64,000 nucleotides of DNA from contig JANUWI010000005.1 in the NCBI GenBank assembly GCA_025504975.1, forward strand, positions 2,170,001 through 2,234,000, written 5' to 3'. Each line of letters begins with the position of its first letter. Position 1 is the first letter of the stretch. The notes under the pieces are model-generated. The model saw only the letters and a program-made list of their open reading frames with translations, ran no database searches and had not been told where the DNA came from. The DNA comes from Plenodomus lindquistii (taxonomy: Eukaryota; Ascomycota; Dothideomycetes; Pleosporales; Leptosphaeriaceae). Position numbers and translations under genes: made by a program. This document shows positions 10,329-20,596 of the stretch, in pieces.

Positions 10329-11404
10329 GTGTGGACAAATTCAATCCTCTCTTTTTTGCCCTTGATCGGGCCCCAGCTGGTGGGCTGGCGGCTGGAGTTG
10401 TTTTTGGTGGATTGGGAGTGTGTGCTAAGGGGTGGGGCGACGTGCACGATTGGCGAACGTGGTTTCGTCTCAAAGCACTTGCAACATTCATCACTCATAT
10501 GTGCACAGCATGGTCTCAAGTTGCGAACATATATTGGGAGCTAATAGATATGTATACAGGCTACAATTGCTGTGCTGGCGATTTGCCAACTCCCTCTAAC
10601 GTGAACAATGGCTATAGTCGTTTCGAGCGGCTGAACAATATTCGTCGCAAGGCTCGGTATTGCCCATCATCTCAGACCCTGGAAATCCTACTGTCGAGTC
10701 ATTTCCCTTGTGTCGTACGATTTTGAACATCACGGAGTCAAATCCCATGTATGGGTAATGTTGATCCCCGTACGTGTACGAGGGTATTACAAAAGAATGT
10801 GCTTGCTGCTAACAAGCGACCTGTCTTTACATTCCGCCAACGCGTTCCCGAACACCGCTTCGCCTCGCGATAGTTTGTCTGCACATCATGTCAGCCACAC
10901 ACGCTCAGCTCACACGTGGTTTCGTACTGCACAATGCATCAGTAGTTTGACTGGGGCGCTTATCGTGTACCTAGGCAACATGGTTCAGGGTCCAGCTTCA
11001 AACTCTCTTGTCAAGCTAGCCTTACCAAGGGCCGCCCGCCCTAGTCAAGACGTCAAGAACACACTATCTTCGCAAGTCGAGCCGGACTCCCCGGCTCAGG
11101 TACAGCCAATCGCGCATGAGGACTATCGCGATTCAAAATATCATGCCGGGCTTTTCTCCACTTTGGCTCGTAGATACTGAGGTAAGGCTTCAAGGTCGAG
11201 AACGTGGAAGGGTTCCGTTGTGTCTCAACGAGCCGGCTCTTGGGTATGTCGGACCATGGGAAGGCTTGTACCTAGCCGTAAACCGTCAGGAGTAAAGCGG
11301 GCGAACCGCGAGGTCAATTTATATACATTACCCGTAGACTTTCCCGTGAGCTTATTTCCATCATCTGCTTTCCTGACTTCCTAGGAATTATCATCACAAG
11401 CGCA
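10329..11404. other. Intergenic, no gene recognised
   Basis: A T-rich run (ctcttttttg, about 10347-10356) just after tRNA-Cys is a good RNA polymerase III stop. Beyond it, open frames such as 10710-11180 show no recognisable domain or credible splice pattern. The region near 11330-11400 is probably the promoter and leader of the EthD-domain gene. Confidence 0.4.
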
Positions 11405-11911
11405 ATGGCAGAACAACAACAACCCCAACTCATCCGCATAACCGTGTTTGCACAACACAACCCCAAACTCTCAGAATCTCAATTCAACGAACACTGGGCC
11501 ACAAAACACGGGCCCCTCGTTGCGGAATGGCTCAAGCGCAACGGCATTGTGAAATACGTCCAAGTATGTTCTTTTCTTTGTCCCCAAAACGTCATTATCA
11601 TCATCCAGATACCTCTCAGCCCCAACTCCGTCGCCCAACAGACCAAGTAACCCACGCGCCAGTACCACACCACATCCGAAGCGCGCGCGCTCCTCTCCAT
11701 GCCCACACTCTCATACGACGGCGTCGCAGACTTCTGGGTCAAAGACTACAAGGACTTTGAGAATGCGTACAGCGATCCGTATTACCTCGAGGTGGTCAAG
11801 AAGGACGAAGAGTACCTGTTTGATATGAGTACCATGCGCGTCACAGCGGGCATCGAACTGGATATCATTGTAGATGGGAAGATTGTGGAGGATCCGCATG
11901 GCCATTTGTAA
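11405..11911 (+). CDS. EthD-domain (dimeric alpha/beta barrel) protein
   Basis: Two exons (11405-11563 and 11663-11911) give 135 aa; the 99-nt intron (gtatgt...gccag) is phase 0. The N-terminal half has the EthD signature: strand LIRITVFAQHNPKLS, then FNEHWATKHGPLVAEW, with the conserved His-Gly-Pro, then a predicted helix. The C-terminal half has the second strand-helix unit (DFWVKDYKDFENAYSDPYYLEVV and the final AGIELDIIV strand). EthD folds are small dimeric barrels found in decarboxylases, monooxygenase accessory proteins and fungal polyketide tailoring enzymes. No polyketide synthase lies nearby, so the substrate is unknown. The remains of a short-chain dehydrogenase follow about 520 bp downstream on the same strand. 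Confidence 0.82.
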
Positions 11912-12431
11912 GGGTGGGGTCTGGGGGGGAACTGGGGATGCGCTGGGGAGAGAGGGAAGTGGTGTGGTTATGAGGGCGGGAAATGGTAGGGATATCCAGA
12001 TTGTACGAACTTGCGATGGCATAGCGATAGCGATGCATTGAACTATTAGTGCTTTGTCCTTTCATGTTTTTTGCCATGTGTTTTTGGCGACGTTGGTTGC
12101 ATATCTTTCAAGTATATTGTACTCATCGAAATGCAGGCGATTGAAACATTACCGGTGTTGAGCCGCCCAGTGATTGGGGTATTGATCGTGTTCTGGATTG
12201 GCCGTGTATATATCCGACATCTTGATGCGTAGCACATCGATCCTCCTTATTGATAGGCAAGTATACTCAGAATATTACAGAGCTATGGCGCTCACTATAC
12301 CCCTCATTGTGCAACGAATCCGCTCGACCGGCTACCACGACGCGCTGATTCTTTGCGATCCGTGGTACACTCAAGATTCCAGCATCAGAGCACTTCCTGT
12401 TTCGCTGGCATTCTCCTAGACTCTTACTTGA
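11912..12431. other. Intergenic, no gene recognised
   Basis: This 520-bp gap separates the EthD gene from the damaged dehydrogenase. No open frame in it has a recognisable motif. Confidence 0.4.
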
Positions 12432-13485
12432 ATGATCAAGTATACTTTACTCGCACATACATGTCAAATTTCTGTTATAGGAAATGATGTCCATCGACCA
12501 GCTTCTCGAAAAGGCAAAATCTTACTCATCACCGGCGGCGCCTTAGGTAATGTCCTCACCTCACCATACCACCCTGCCCCTCCCTTCGTGTCTAATGAAC
12601 ACCCTCCCCCAAAGCATCGGCCTCGAAATAGCCAAACAAGCCCACACCCTCAACACCTGCATTCTCATCGCAGACCTCAAACCAAACCCCCCTTCCTCGC
12701 CTCGCCGCCAACAAACCCACCATCCTCTTTCACCAATGCGATGTGAGCGACTGGTCTTCCTTTTCCGCACTCTTCGCAGCCTGCGAGGGTAAATATGGCG
12801 ACGTGCCTGATGCATACGCCATCTGCGCTGGAATCTTCCTCCCGAGCAGAACGGGTATAAGATGGTGCAGGTCAATGTGAACCATCCTGTTAAACTGGCG
12901 AGGTTGGCGACGAGAAGGAGTTTGGGGAGGGGGAAACGGGCTAGTGTGTGTATTATTGTACGTGTGGTTTTCGTTGTCTTGGCGGAGTTGGAGGGGGAGG
13001 TGCGAGTGGGTTCTTGTTATTGTTGTTGTATGTTGGGTATTTTTGGCTGACGCAGAAGAAGGCATCTGTTGCGGGCATACGAGGCATTATCACACCGTTT
13101 TATGCAGCGAATAAACATGCGATTGTGGGATTCGTCAAATCGCTCAAAGACAGCGAGACGCTTACTGTTGTGAAGGTCACGGCGTTGTGTCCGGGTCGTG
13201 TGTTGATGCCTTTATTCGATAAAGCGAAGTTGGAACAGTATTCAATTATACCGGAGAACACCTCCACGCCTGATACGAGCGCGACGCATCTTCTGGAGTT
13301 GTTGCAGGGGGAAAGAGTATCCGTGTGGTAGTGTGGTGACGATCACGTCGGCAGGGACCAAAGTAATCCTGGACTGGAATGTTGAGCCGCCGGAGGTCGT
13401 GGTGTCAGTGAGAGAGGTTTTGAGTGAGAGGGATATTGATAGGTTGATGGCGAGAGTACTTGACGGGGAGCGGGCTAAGTTGTAA
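12432..13485 (+). pseudogene. Broken NAD(P)-dependent short-chain dehydrogenase/reductase
   Basis: Pieces of an SDR enzyme appear in order but in different frames. They are the cofactor strand KGKILLITGGAL (about 12510-12545); IGLEIAKQAH plus ILIADLK (about 12617-12685); TILFHQCDVSDWSSFSALF and YGDVPDAYAICAGIF (about 12720-12838); GYKMVQVNVNHPVKLARL (about 12852-12906); the active-site-like YAANK (YxxxK, about 13102-13116); and a C-terminal SVVTITSAGTKVILDWNV. Joining them needs at least three frame changes (near 12690-12715, 12835-12850 and 13310-13320) that no plausible intron explains. The second also lacks about ten residues normally present between AGIF and GYKM. Probable introns near 12545-12616 and 12957-13056 are conventional. 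Intact relatives are classical SDRs of the 15-hydroxyprostaglandin dehydrogenase type. I infer a recently inactivated gene; assembly errors are the alternative. Confidence 0.75.
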
Positions 13486-13879
13486 GGATGGGGGTGATTT
13501 TTCTATGATTTCTTTGTGTTGAACTACAGTACACCGATAAGGACGTTCTGTTGAACTTGTAGCGCGAGTATTTCGTTTGTGTTGCACGTCTGCGTTCTGA
13601 TCGGTGATGATCGTCAAGGTGTAAACATGACGTAAGGGTGATCGTATATCTTCGTACCGTCTCCATTTCGCAGGATATATAGAAGGGTCCGGTAGCTCGA
13701 CAAGAATACTTGACACCGATATCACGCCAGTGTTCGCCTGCCACGAACAAAAGGTTATGTGATCCCCGTCCCAGTCATGCGGGGGTAGGAAAGACATGAG
13801 ATTTCAGCGTCTATTGATGTACGACCTATGGGATAGAACGCCAACTGTGTTCCGACGGAGTGTGCATAGTCAACGGCGT

Positions 13880-15385
13880 TTACTCTTCAGACATGACAAT
13901 GCCGCCTACTGTGTTGTCGAAACTCCTCTTCCACTGCGGCATCATCGATCGTGGCCTAGGGTTCTCCACGTCCATATCGAAGACTTCCAGGGTCACATTG
14001 TGGTTGTTTGCGATTTGCAGGGCTGAATTCCCACAGTACTGTCGGATGACAGTTTTCTCCAATTTTTTAAGTTTGTCCTTACGGCGATCCACGATATTCT
14101 TGAATAGTGATAGAAGAGCTTGGACCGATGGGCGCGGGAAGTTGCAGTTGACGTGTAATTCACGTATGCTGGCCGGTAGCATTTCACCCATGCAGGGAAT
14201 ATCCATATATGTCCAAGGAGTCGCTCCACTTGGTGTGAAGGCTTCTCTGCCCAGTCGTTGTCCACTCTCGACGGGCGGTCCGCAAAAGGCTTCGAGGTCA
14301 ACTTCCAACACCTCCAGTTTTGGAAACCGCATGAATGAGCAGAGCCCATTGACAATCTCTCCGTGCAGCTCGTCGATGGTCAATGCGAGTTCGAGTAGAC
14401 GGTCGCCTGTATGGGTGGCAATGACTTCAAGAAACGCGCCTGGATTCCAGTCGAACTCGAGACCGTCCCACTTGCTTTGGTGAGAGTATCGAAATGTGGT
14501 GAGTGCTGGCGTGTTTGCGAGTAAAACTGAGAGAGCGCTGGCATCCATGCAGCAACATGCGAATTCAATCTTCGTCAGCGGTGACTTGAGACTTGGGTTT
14601 GGCCAGAAGAACGGTATCCCGGCCCAATCATCATTGACAGCAACGGCGCTGACAACAAATAGATTGCGAAGTCGATTCAGGACCATAAATGGCTGTAAGC
14701 ATTGCAAGCCGAACCTCACATCATAGCCTTCTTCGACAAAGGGCAAGATGGTCTCAAGAGACGCGAGAGGGCATGGACGAGAGCCCGAGTCATTCGCCAT
14801 AGCGACAAGAGCTTCAACGGATGGTACGAGAGCCTCTGCCGCCTCTGTCTCTCGAACCTCATGCCACCTGTCTGGTAGCTGTAGCTTCTTGAGGTTCGGC
14901 AGCAAGCTAAGCAAGGCGATGGTCGCATAAAGCTTATCTACGCCGTCTAGCTCAGGGCGCTGATCTTCCTCTATAATCTGCGTCCACCACTGCTCCAGAT
15001 TGGCGTTGGCAAAGTACTGCGCATCGCGCAACAAATCCTTGATGTTGTCCATGGCTTCTTCACTGTTGCGAAAATTGGTGGTGGCCGAGGCATCGGCTAC
15101 ATCTTCCTCAGTCCGTCGGTCCCACAGACTCAACACCTCGATATAACGCGCTATCCTGGGTTGGCGAGCAATCTCGTACAAAATCGCAAGGGTGTCTCCA
15201 CGCCGCGTCCTGTTTGCGTGGGCGGTTGAGCGCCAGTTCCGCCTAAAGTCATTATGATGCGGAAGTCTAGACTTTGCTCGTTGATGGAGCGTACGGCATG
15301 AAAGGACAAGATTTTCGAGCCCCTCGGGAATGCTGCGGTCGATGATCAGATCAATGATTTCTGGTGGCAGGTCAAGAAGCCGCAT
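13880..15385 (-). CDS. F-box protein
   Basis: A 501-aa, apparently intronless protein starting at the ATG at 15385. Its first residues, MRLLDLPPEIIDLIIDRSI followed by LENLVLSCRTLHQRAK, form a typical F-box (about residues 1-45), which in such proteins binds Skp1 in an SCF ubiquitin ligase. The rest, with blocks such as LLSLLPNLKKLQLPD, LSVLLANTPALTTFRYS and FPKLEVLEVDLEAF, looks like irregular leucine-rich repeats that would recruit a substrate. The open frame continues upstream to 15613 but only with a GTG, so the ATG directly before the F-box is preferred. Fungal genomes carry many such rapidly evolving F-box genes. The target is not predictable. Confidence 0.78.
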   Translation of the reverse strand: MRLLDLPPEIIDLIIDRSIPEGLENLVLSCRTLHQRAKSRLPHHNDFRRNWRSTAHANRTRRGDTLAILYEIARQPRIARYIEVLSLWDRRTEEDVADASATTNFRNSEEAMDNIKDLLRDAQYFANANLEQWWTQIIEEDQRPELDGVDKLYATIALLSLLPNLKKLQLPDRWHEVRETEAAEALVPSVEALVAMANDSGSRPCPLASLETILPFVEEGYDVRFGLQCLQPFMVLNRLRNLFVVSAVAVNDDWAGIPFFWPNPSLKSPLTKIEFACCCMDASALSVLLANTPALTTFRYSHQSKWDGLEFDWNPGAFLEVIATHTGDRLLELALTIDELHGEIVNGLCSFMRFPKLEVLEVDLEAFCGPPVESGQRLGREAFTPSGATPWTYMDIPCMGEMLPASIRELHVNCNFPRPSVQALLSLFKNIVDRRKDKLKKLEKTVIRQYCGNSALQIANNHNVTLEVFDMDVENPRPRSMMPQWKRSFDNTVGGIVMSEE

Positions 15386-16470
15386 GTTGACCAGATGGTG
15401 ATAGCTGTGTGGGTATGCAGGTGTCGGAAACTTCCCTCGGTAACGAGGTTGAGGTACGGGCTCCTCGTCACAGAGAAATTTGCCGTAGCAACCGTTTTGG
15501 TGGTCGCACCTGCAGGCGCGCCTGTCTGCTCGTGGCAAAACGTGTACTGGAGTCTGGAACCTAGAAGTGTCGGAAAGGCGCCAAACTCGGTCCGATGTTT
15601 TATGACAAGTCACAATGTCCAGTAAGAAAGCTTCGGAGATATGGCCGTCCTATCAACGGCCCCGCACTTTGGACTGGAGAATTGCCCGTATCTGTGAGAG
15701 TTGCCCGTAACTCGTTGATATACCTAGGTAATGCATTAATTCTGACCAGTGCAGTGCCTTGTTGAATTTCAAATCATTCGATGGTAGATGAGGGATGGAA
15801 AAAAGCTAAGCTGCCGACTTCACCGCCTGCCCTCCCGCGACGAGTCTCGCAGGAGGCGATGTCCGTGTCTCTGTTATGCCATCGATCATCACTCTGAGCA
15901 TCGTTATCTTTTGTGGTCTTGCTTCTGTTACAGAGCTTGATGTCATATTAGATGAGATCTGCGCCCAGAGTCTGCTCTGGGTTATGTATCACCCTACGCC
16001 TGCTCTGGCTTCTTGATTTTGGGACTGAAAACAGGCATTCGGAGCTTGCCTTCAAGGTACGGTGTAGTTTTCATGTCCATGCACGCTGGGATACTTCATG
16101 GCATGTTATCTCATATTTGCGATTCATTGGCTCGAATTGAGATACCTTCCGGCTTGCAGAGCATTTTTGAGCAGTCGTGTCACAACCAATTCGCTCCAAT
16201 GTGGTAGCCTAATTGTCAGGGCTCGATGTCCATCGAAAGTTGCGATGTGATAACTTAGATAACATGGGACTAAATACGATGGAGATGTCAAAAATATGCC
16301 CTTGAGCGTGCTGTATGTTTGCCACAGGCACATCCATGAGTCCTTCCAACAACAACGCGAGAGAGCTAGTGTTAGCGCGCCGCTAATGACAGGTGGAAGG
16401 AAACTACGGGGAATGTGTATCAACAACATCAAACATCGAAATCAAGCAAAACAGATGATCGGCAAGAGCA
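15386..16470. other. Intergenic, no gene recognised
   Basis: About 1.1 kb without a recognisable gene. Part next to 15386 is the promoter of the minus-strand F-box gene. Short frames on both strands show no domain. Confidence 0.4.
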
Positions 16471-16834
16471 ATGTCGAAGAACATTCGTATCGTGATGCGC
16501 ATCCTAGCGCTTATGTCGGTGGCGGTATTGGCCTACACGGCCTATCGTCGCCGCTTTCTATCGTCAATGCCGCACGGATCACTTCTGCCCACAACCGAAG
16601 TCGAAGAGCCTGAGATTGTCGAGACCCAAAGCCCATCGCCGCAAGAGATTGTAAGTACGCTGTTCATTCGTACTGTCAGACATTGAAGTCTGACGAAGTA
16701 AGGCTGCCTCGATGCACACACTATGGGAGCCTTGGGATGAGGAACATTGTAGAAGAGTATGCGGAGTGTCGTGGACAGCCTGCAAGATGAGACGTTGCCA
16801 CGAATACTTCCATTGGGCGAAACAAGAGCTGTGA
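16471..16834 (+). CDS. Possible small Cys-containing membrane-anchored protein
   Basis: I propose two exons (16471-16650 and 16703-16834) giving 103 aa. Exon 1 starts MSKNIRIVMRILALMSVAV and has one hydrophobic segment at about residues 7-23 followed by RRR, which fits a signal anchor. It continues with an acidic, Pro/Ser-rich stretch. The donor gtaagt at 16651 is excellent, ctgac at about 16690-16694 would be the branch site, and the acceptor is the weak taag ending at 16702; the phase is 0. Exon 2 carries four Cys in the pattern C-x3-C-x6-C-x4-C and ends at a TGA. I do not recognise a family. The support is the quality of the donor and the tidy Cys spacing, so the model is tentative; it may be noncoding. 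Confidence 0.4.
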
Positions 16835-17230
16835 GCAAGATGCATCATGAAAGCGCAACACCCTTGCTCAGAACATGGGTCACATTGCCTACCAATTGGT
16901 CCCATCGCTCAGTGTCACCAAGGACTAATCCGACAAGATATCACCATACGATACCACTGTAAGAGTTTACTACCAGATCATCAAAAAGGTACGGTCCAAC
17001 GTCAAATTATGGTGTGGGTTGTTAAGACGATGGGAAGATGTGGGCAATGCCGGCGCCCCACCACTATGAGGTAATATGGCTAAACAGACATCCCGTGCTC
17101 ATGCATTATTGGATCGCCCAGACGCATACGAATTATAGAAGGCTCCTTCGCGCAAGAATCTGATATCCAAACCAGCACAATAGCCTTGACTAGCCATAGC
17201 GAGCGAAGCTTCAGCAACCGCGCCGTCACC
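16835..17230. other. Intergenic, promoter of the DUF8021 gene
   Basis: The 396-bp gap upstream of the DUF8021 gene contains an open frame at 16847-17074 with several Cys but no motif or start context that I can support. Confidence 0.35.
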
Positions 17231-18073
17231 ATGAAACATCAAGTCATCACTCTCGCCAGTATGGCCACGTCAACAACAGCGTTCACCTGTTCCCGAGACT
17301 ATCTAGCATCCACAGCTGCATCCTATGTCGACCTCATAGCCACTGGCCAACACGACCGCTTCGAAAACCTAGCGTATGACATGATTTACCTTGAGAATAA
17401 CCAAACATCCTCCATTCTCCAAGGCCCCTCAGCATTCGGTCTCACCCTTACAGCCAACCGTTCTATACTCGACACGAATCAATGCAAGACTTTCACCGAA
17501 CTCATCGTCACAGATCCCAAACACCCATATGTTATCCACACGCAGATGTCACTGAACGAGGAAGGAAACGTCGATCTCATCGATAGTCTGATCACGGACA
17601 AGGGAGACTGGGCCTTCAACGCAACAGGCTACGCCTACTGGAATAGCCTTGAAACCTGGTCTCCTATTCCCGAAGGCCAGCGGGACTCGAGGGATGATAT
17701 CAAAGCCGCAGGCGACGCCTATGCAGACCGTTGCAACGATACCTCCATTACTGTCCCTTTTGGAACACCTTGCTCCCGCCTCGAAGGCGGCGCTTACACG
17801 GGGCGTACCAATCTCTCCGCTCAAATGTGCGATTACGGTGGCCTTCCTGCACATGTCCCCATGGTCAATCGCCGGTACGTGATCGACGAGGTGATGGGCG
17901 TTGTGGATATCTTTATGGGGTTCACGGGACTCGATCGCACGAGGAAGGATGAGGGGACGCCGGATAGCCATTTGTTCAGAGTCGAAGGTGGAGAGATACG
18001 GTATATTCATACGGCAAGTGCGTGTTTTGTTGATGGGTGTGGGATGAATGGAACGGTAATCATTGGGAAGTAA
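17231..18073 (+). CDS. Secreted DUF8021-type protein
   Basis: A single-exon, 280-aa protein. The N-terminus (MKHQVITLASMATSTTAF followed by TCSRD) is a short signal peptide with probable cleavage before or near the first Cys, so the product should be secreted. The mature part begins CSRDYLASTAASYVDLIATGQ, as expected of fungal DUF8021 proteins, and has even-numbered Cys and several N-glycosylation sequons (for example NQT, NRS, NAT and NDT). The C-terminal part, DIFMGFTGLD...DSHLFRVEGGEIRYIHTASAC, is the most family-like stretch and resembles an NTF2-like fold edge. The molecular function of DUF8021 is unknown to me. The start is the ATG at 17231; an upstream in-frame start at 17186 is TTG only. 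Confidence 0.8.
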   Translation: MKHQVITLASMATSTTAFTCSRDYLASTAASYVDLIATGQHDRFENLAYDMIYLENNQTSSILQGPSAFGLTLTANRSILDTNQCKTFTELIVTDPKHPYVIHTQMSLNEEGNVDLIDSLITDKGDWAFNATGYAYWNSLETWSPIPEGQRDSRDDIKAAGDAYADRCNDTSITVPFGTPCSRLEGGAYTGRTNLSAQMCDYGGLPAHVPMVNRRYVIDEVMGVVDIFMGFTGLDRTRKDEGTPDSHLFRVEGGEIRYIHTASACFVDGCGMNGTVIIGK

Positions 18074-18292
18074 TTAGTAAGGCACTGTTTGCCTACATGG
18101 TCACTTGCTGGGGGCTTGTTTCTGTCCTTTCACAGTGTTGCGCGCGCAGCGCTCAAGTGTAGTTCTCGCAGGATAAAACACAGAAGTTCCTCCTGATAAT
18201 TCTCTTCCCTGCATCCCTTCCCGCCTCAACACACACACCTCAATCGTCCAAGAGTCAACCCTCCAGCTCAACCCAGCACCAACACCAACGCC

Positions 18293-18541
18293 ATGTGCAA
18301 GCTCCTTGTCGTTGGCTACACCCAGTGCGCCCACGTCGCCTGGGATGAGGGCCTGATCCGCTGCGAGGCTAGCTCCGCCAAGGACAAGAAGGACGCCTGC
18401 AACTTCGTCAAGGACGGTAAGCCCGAGACCTTGTGGCATCTGAAGCCTGTCGAAGGCATGTGCTTCTTCTGCAAGATCGACAGTGAGGGTCGCCTGGCCG
18501 ACAACATGGACAACGCGGACGAGCGTCGTCGCCGGGCTTAG
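18293..18541 (+). CDS. Small Cys-containing protein of unknown function
   Basis: A complete 82-aa frame starting at ATG 18293 and ending with an Arg-rich tail (DERRRRA). It has six Cys, including a C-x2-C near the C-terminus (MCFFCKID), and begins MCKLLVVGYTQCAHVAWD. There is no signal peptide and no membrane segment, so a cytosolic or nuclear place is likely. The upstream 100 bases are C/A-rich (cacacacacctc, ccagcaccaacacca), typical for the leader of a highly expressed fungal gene, and codon choice is strongly C-ending in the second half, which supports real translation. The spacing of the Cys and His residues would allow metal binding, but no known finger fits. Confidence 0.7.
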   Translation: MCKLLVVGYTQCAHVAWDEGLIRCEASSAKDKKDACNFVKDGKPETLWHLKPVEGMCFFCKIDSEGRLADNMDNADERRRRA

Positions 18542-20100
18542 ACGAGAACCTAGAGGAGCTGGCAGTCGGACTACAGGTCATATGACATACATCTGCGTCT
18601 GTTGTAGCTTGACTTGATGGCCTTCTCGGAATCTCATATCTAATCGGCGATGACTAGGCTTGAAAGCGATTTAAGGGGTTCTCTTCCGAATGAATGACCT
18701 ATTGGCATTTCAGAAATCGGTATTGGAGGATAAGATCGAATACGGCGTTCATGGGAAATATTCACGGGAGATGGGGGTGCCAAAAGACGGTATAGTCAAG
18801 TCCTCATAGTACTGAATATAACTTGTTAAAACTTACAAATTTTCTTTGAGATGTGAGATGAATGATACTTATGAAAGCTGTGTATGACCACAAATTTGCT
18901 GCTGGCTCGCTAGCTTGCCAGCAGTTGTGCCAGAGATGACCAAGCGCTTACGGACGTTTGTGTTTGTGTTCTCACAATCGTGGAAACCCTCCGTCGCGTG
19001 TCGTAACCTATGAAAATCTAACATGACTCTACAAGCAGAACATCTCACGATATGCAATGCAGAAATAAATTGGATCCCTGTTCGCCGCACGACGCAAGAT
19101 TTCGGAACGTCCTACCACCTCGCCAGTCTTCTCAAGTGTTAGAACCTCAAGTGTGTATACGTCGACGGAATATTCTCTCATCTTCCAGTTGGCGGTTCAC
19201 CAAGCGATATCAAACCTGTCAAACCTTTGCTAAGTGGCGGATCATAAGCACTCCAGTCGCACGTAATGGAAGGGATAATGTAGAGGTTTGCTTTGCCCGT
19301 CGCTGCCCGGGCCCAGGATGGCGTTATTCCGGTGAAGGTGGTGCTGAATGCAGTAAAAGTCGCGGGGATATCCCACGGCATCAAGATCAAGAGCAGTGTA
19401 TTGGTGAGCTACTACCCAGCTGTCTTGATGCACATGTATCTCTGTAAGAGCAAGAAGTGAATAAACTTTGTATATGGCGAGTGAGACGGGTTAGCGTGAT
19501 GGCACGTTCTTAGTGGCGACTAATTCGATGTTGCTGGAAGTAGTTAACTGATAACCACCAAACGACCTGCACCCGACACCTAATCCCCGAAGAAGTATGC
19601 TGTGAAGAAGTGAGCAAGTCCGTCGTGCTGAATGCTATGTTGGTGCGCGTCTTAGAATTGAAGCATCAAGTGTGAGAAAGCAATTTACGGTGCATTATTC
19701 TAATACTGAGAGGACGGCCCAAGGCCAAAGAGTGAGGATAATCGGGGTTGGTTGGTGTGTAGAGAGTAGACTAGTTCCTGTCTGACTTTAACGATATGCC
19801 TTGCGCCAGCCAATCAACGTCACGTTAATGGCGCTTACAATGACGTCGAAACCATCATCCCTGCAAACCTGGGGTAGCTCGAAAACGGCCATCTCAGCAA
19901 GCAACTGGACTGCGCGCTTGTGCTGCCGGGCTTGCTTGGTTCACCGCTCGTGCGCCTATTCATACTCTACTAGTGATTCCCCTCTTGTCTCTTGTCGTGT
20001 TTGACAACTCATCGCTTTCTGGACTGTAACATCACCAAATTCACCACCACGATCATCGCCAGATTCACCACTACGATCAATCAATCACACCTTAGCAACC
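18542..20100. other. Intergenic, possible gene remnants
   Basis: About 1.56 kb without a gene that I can support. A minus-strand frame at 19178-19390 has a protein-like appearance (for example TPSWARAATGKANLYIIP) but no clear start, splice sites or family, and may be a fragment of a decayed gene. The last 150 bases before 20101 contain the direct repeat tcaccaccacgatcatcgcc / tcaccactacgatcaatcaa in the leader of the next gene. Confidence 0.35.
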
Positions 20101-20596
20101 ATGGCCTGCCCAGTCGTCGGGACAACAAACGATGTCCTTCCCCCAAATCACCCCTCAGTAGATTTCTCAAAGGAAGGCCAAACAGTACGCAATCCTTCAC
20201 CAGACCTTCACCCACCCCCTCTTCTCCCATACTAACACGACACTCGTACAGTGTCCAATCGTAGGCGCAAGCACCGACCATCACCAGAACCTACATCTGC
20301 ATCCCCCCGTTTCGACGAATAGCACAACTGCAACGTCCTGTCCGGTCCTCAAGTCCGCTGTGAATGAGCCCGCAGCACAAAAGATGGATGATGCGCTTTG
20401 CCCGGTCGTCGGCACTGCCACGACGGTGCTGCCACCCGACCACCCTGATATGCTTCAGGCGAACGCAGGGGATGTCTGCCCTGTCACGCGCGCAAGCGTA
20501 GCACATCATCAGGGGAAAGTGATGACACATCCGAGTGTTGAGGGGGCCGCCGATGGGGCAGTATGTCCGGTTACGGGTCAGAAGCAGGCTGCTTAG
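20101..20596 (+). CDS. Small protein with six Cys-Pro motifs in duplicated A-B units
   Basis: Two exons (20101-20184 and 20252-20596) give 142 aa. The 67-nt intron is textbook quality: gtacgc donor, actaac branch site at 20231, acag acceptor, phase 0. The protein consists of repeats that each begin with Cys-Pro: unit A (CPVVGTTNDVLPPNHP), unit B (CPIVGAST..HH..HPPV), a spacer starting CPVLK, unit A again (CPVVGTATTVLPPDHP), unit B again (CPVTRASVAHH..HPSV), and a terminal CPVTG. There is no signal peptide and no membrane segment. Cys-Pro dipeptides are the core of heme regulatory motifs, and the nearby His residues could be second ligands, so heme or metal binding is a reasonable inference, not an observation. 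I do not recognise a named family. Confidence 0.75.

Noticed and set aside
10710..11180. A 156-codon plus-strand frame between tRNA-Cys and the EthD gene
   Set aside because: No domain, no codon preference similar to neighbouring genes, and no credible upstream exon; probably a chance frame.
11405..13485. EthD gene plus SDR remnant considered as a secondary-metabolite cluster
   Set aside because: No polyketide synthase, peptide synthetase, P450 or transporter is present nearby; only a weak suggestion of a small former module remains.
19178..19390. Minus-strand frame with protein-like wording
   Set aside because: No start, splice sites or recognisable family; mentioned as a possible remnant only.
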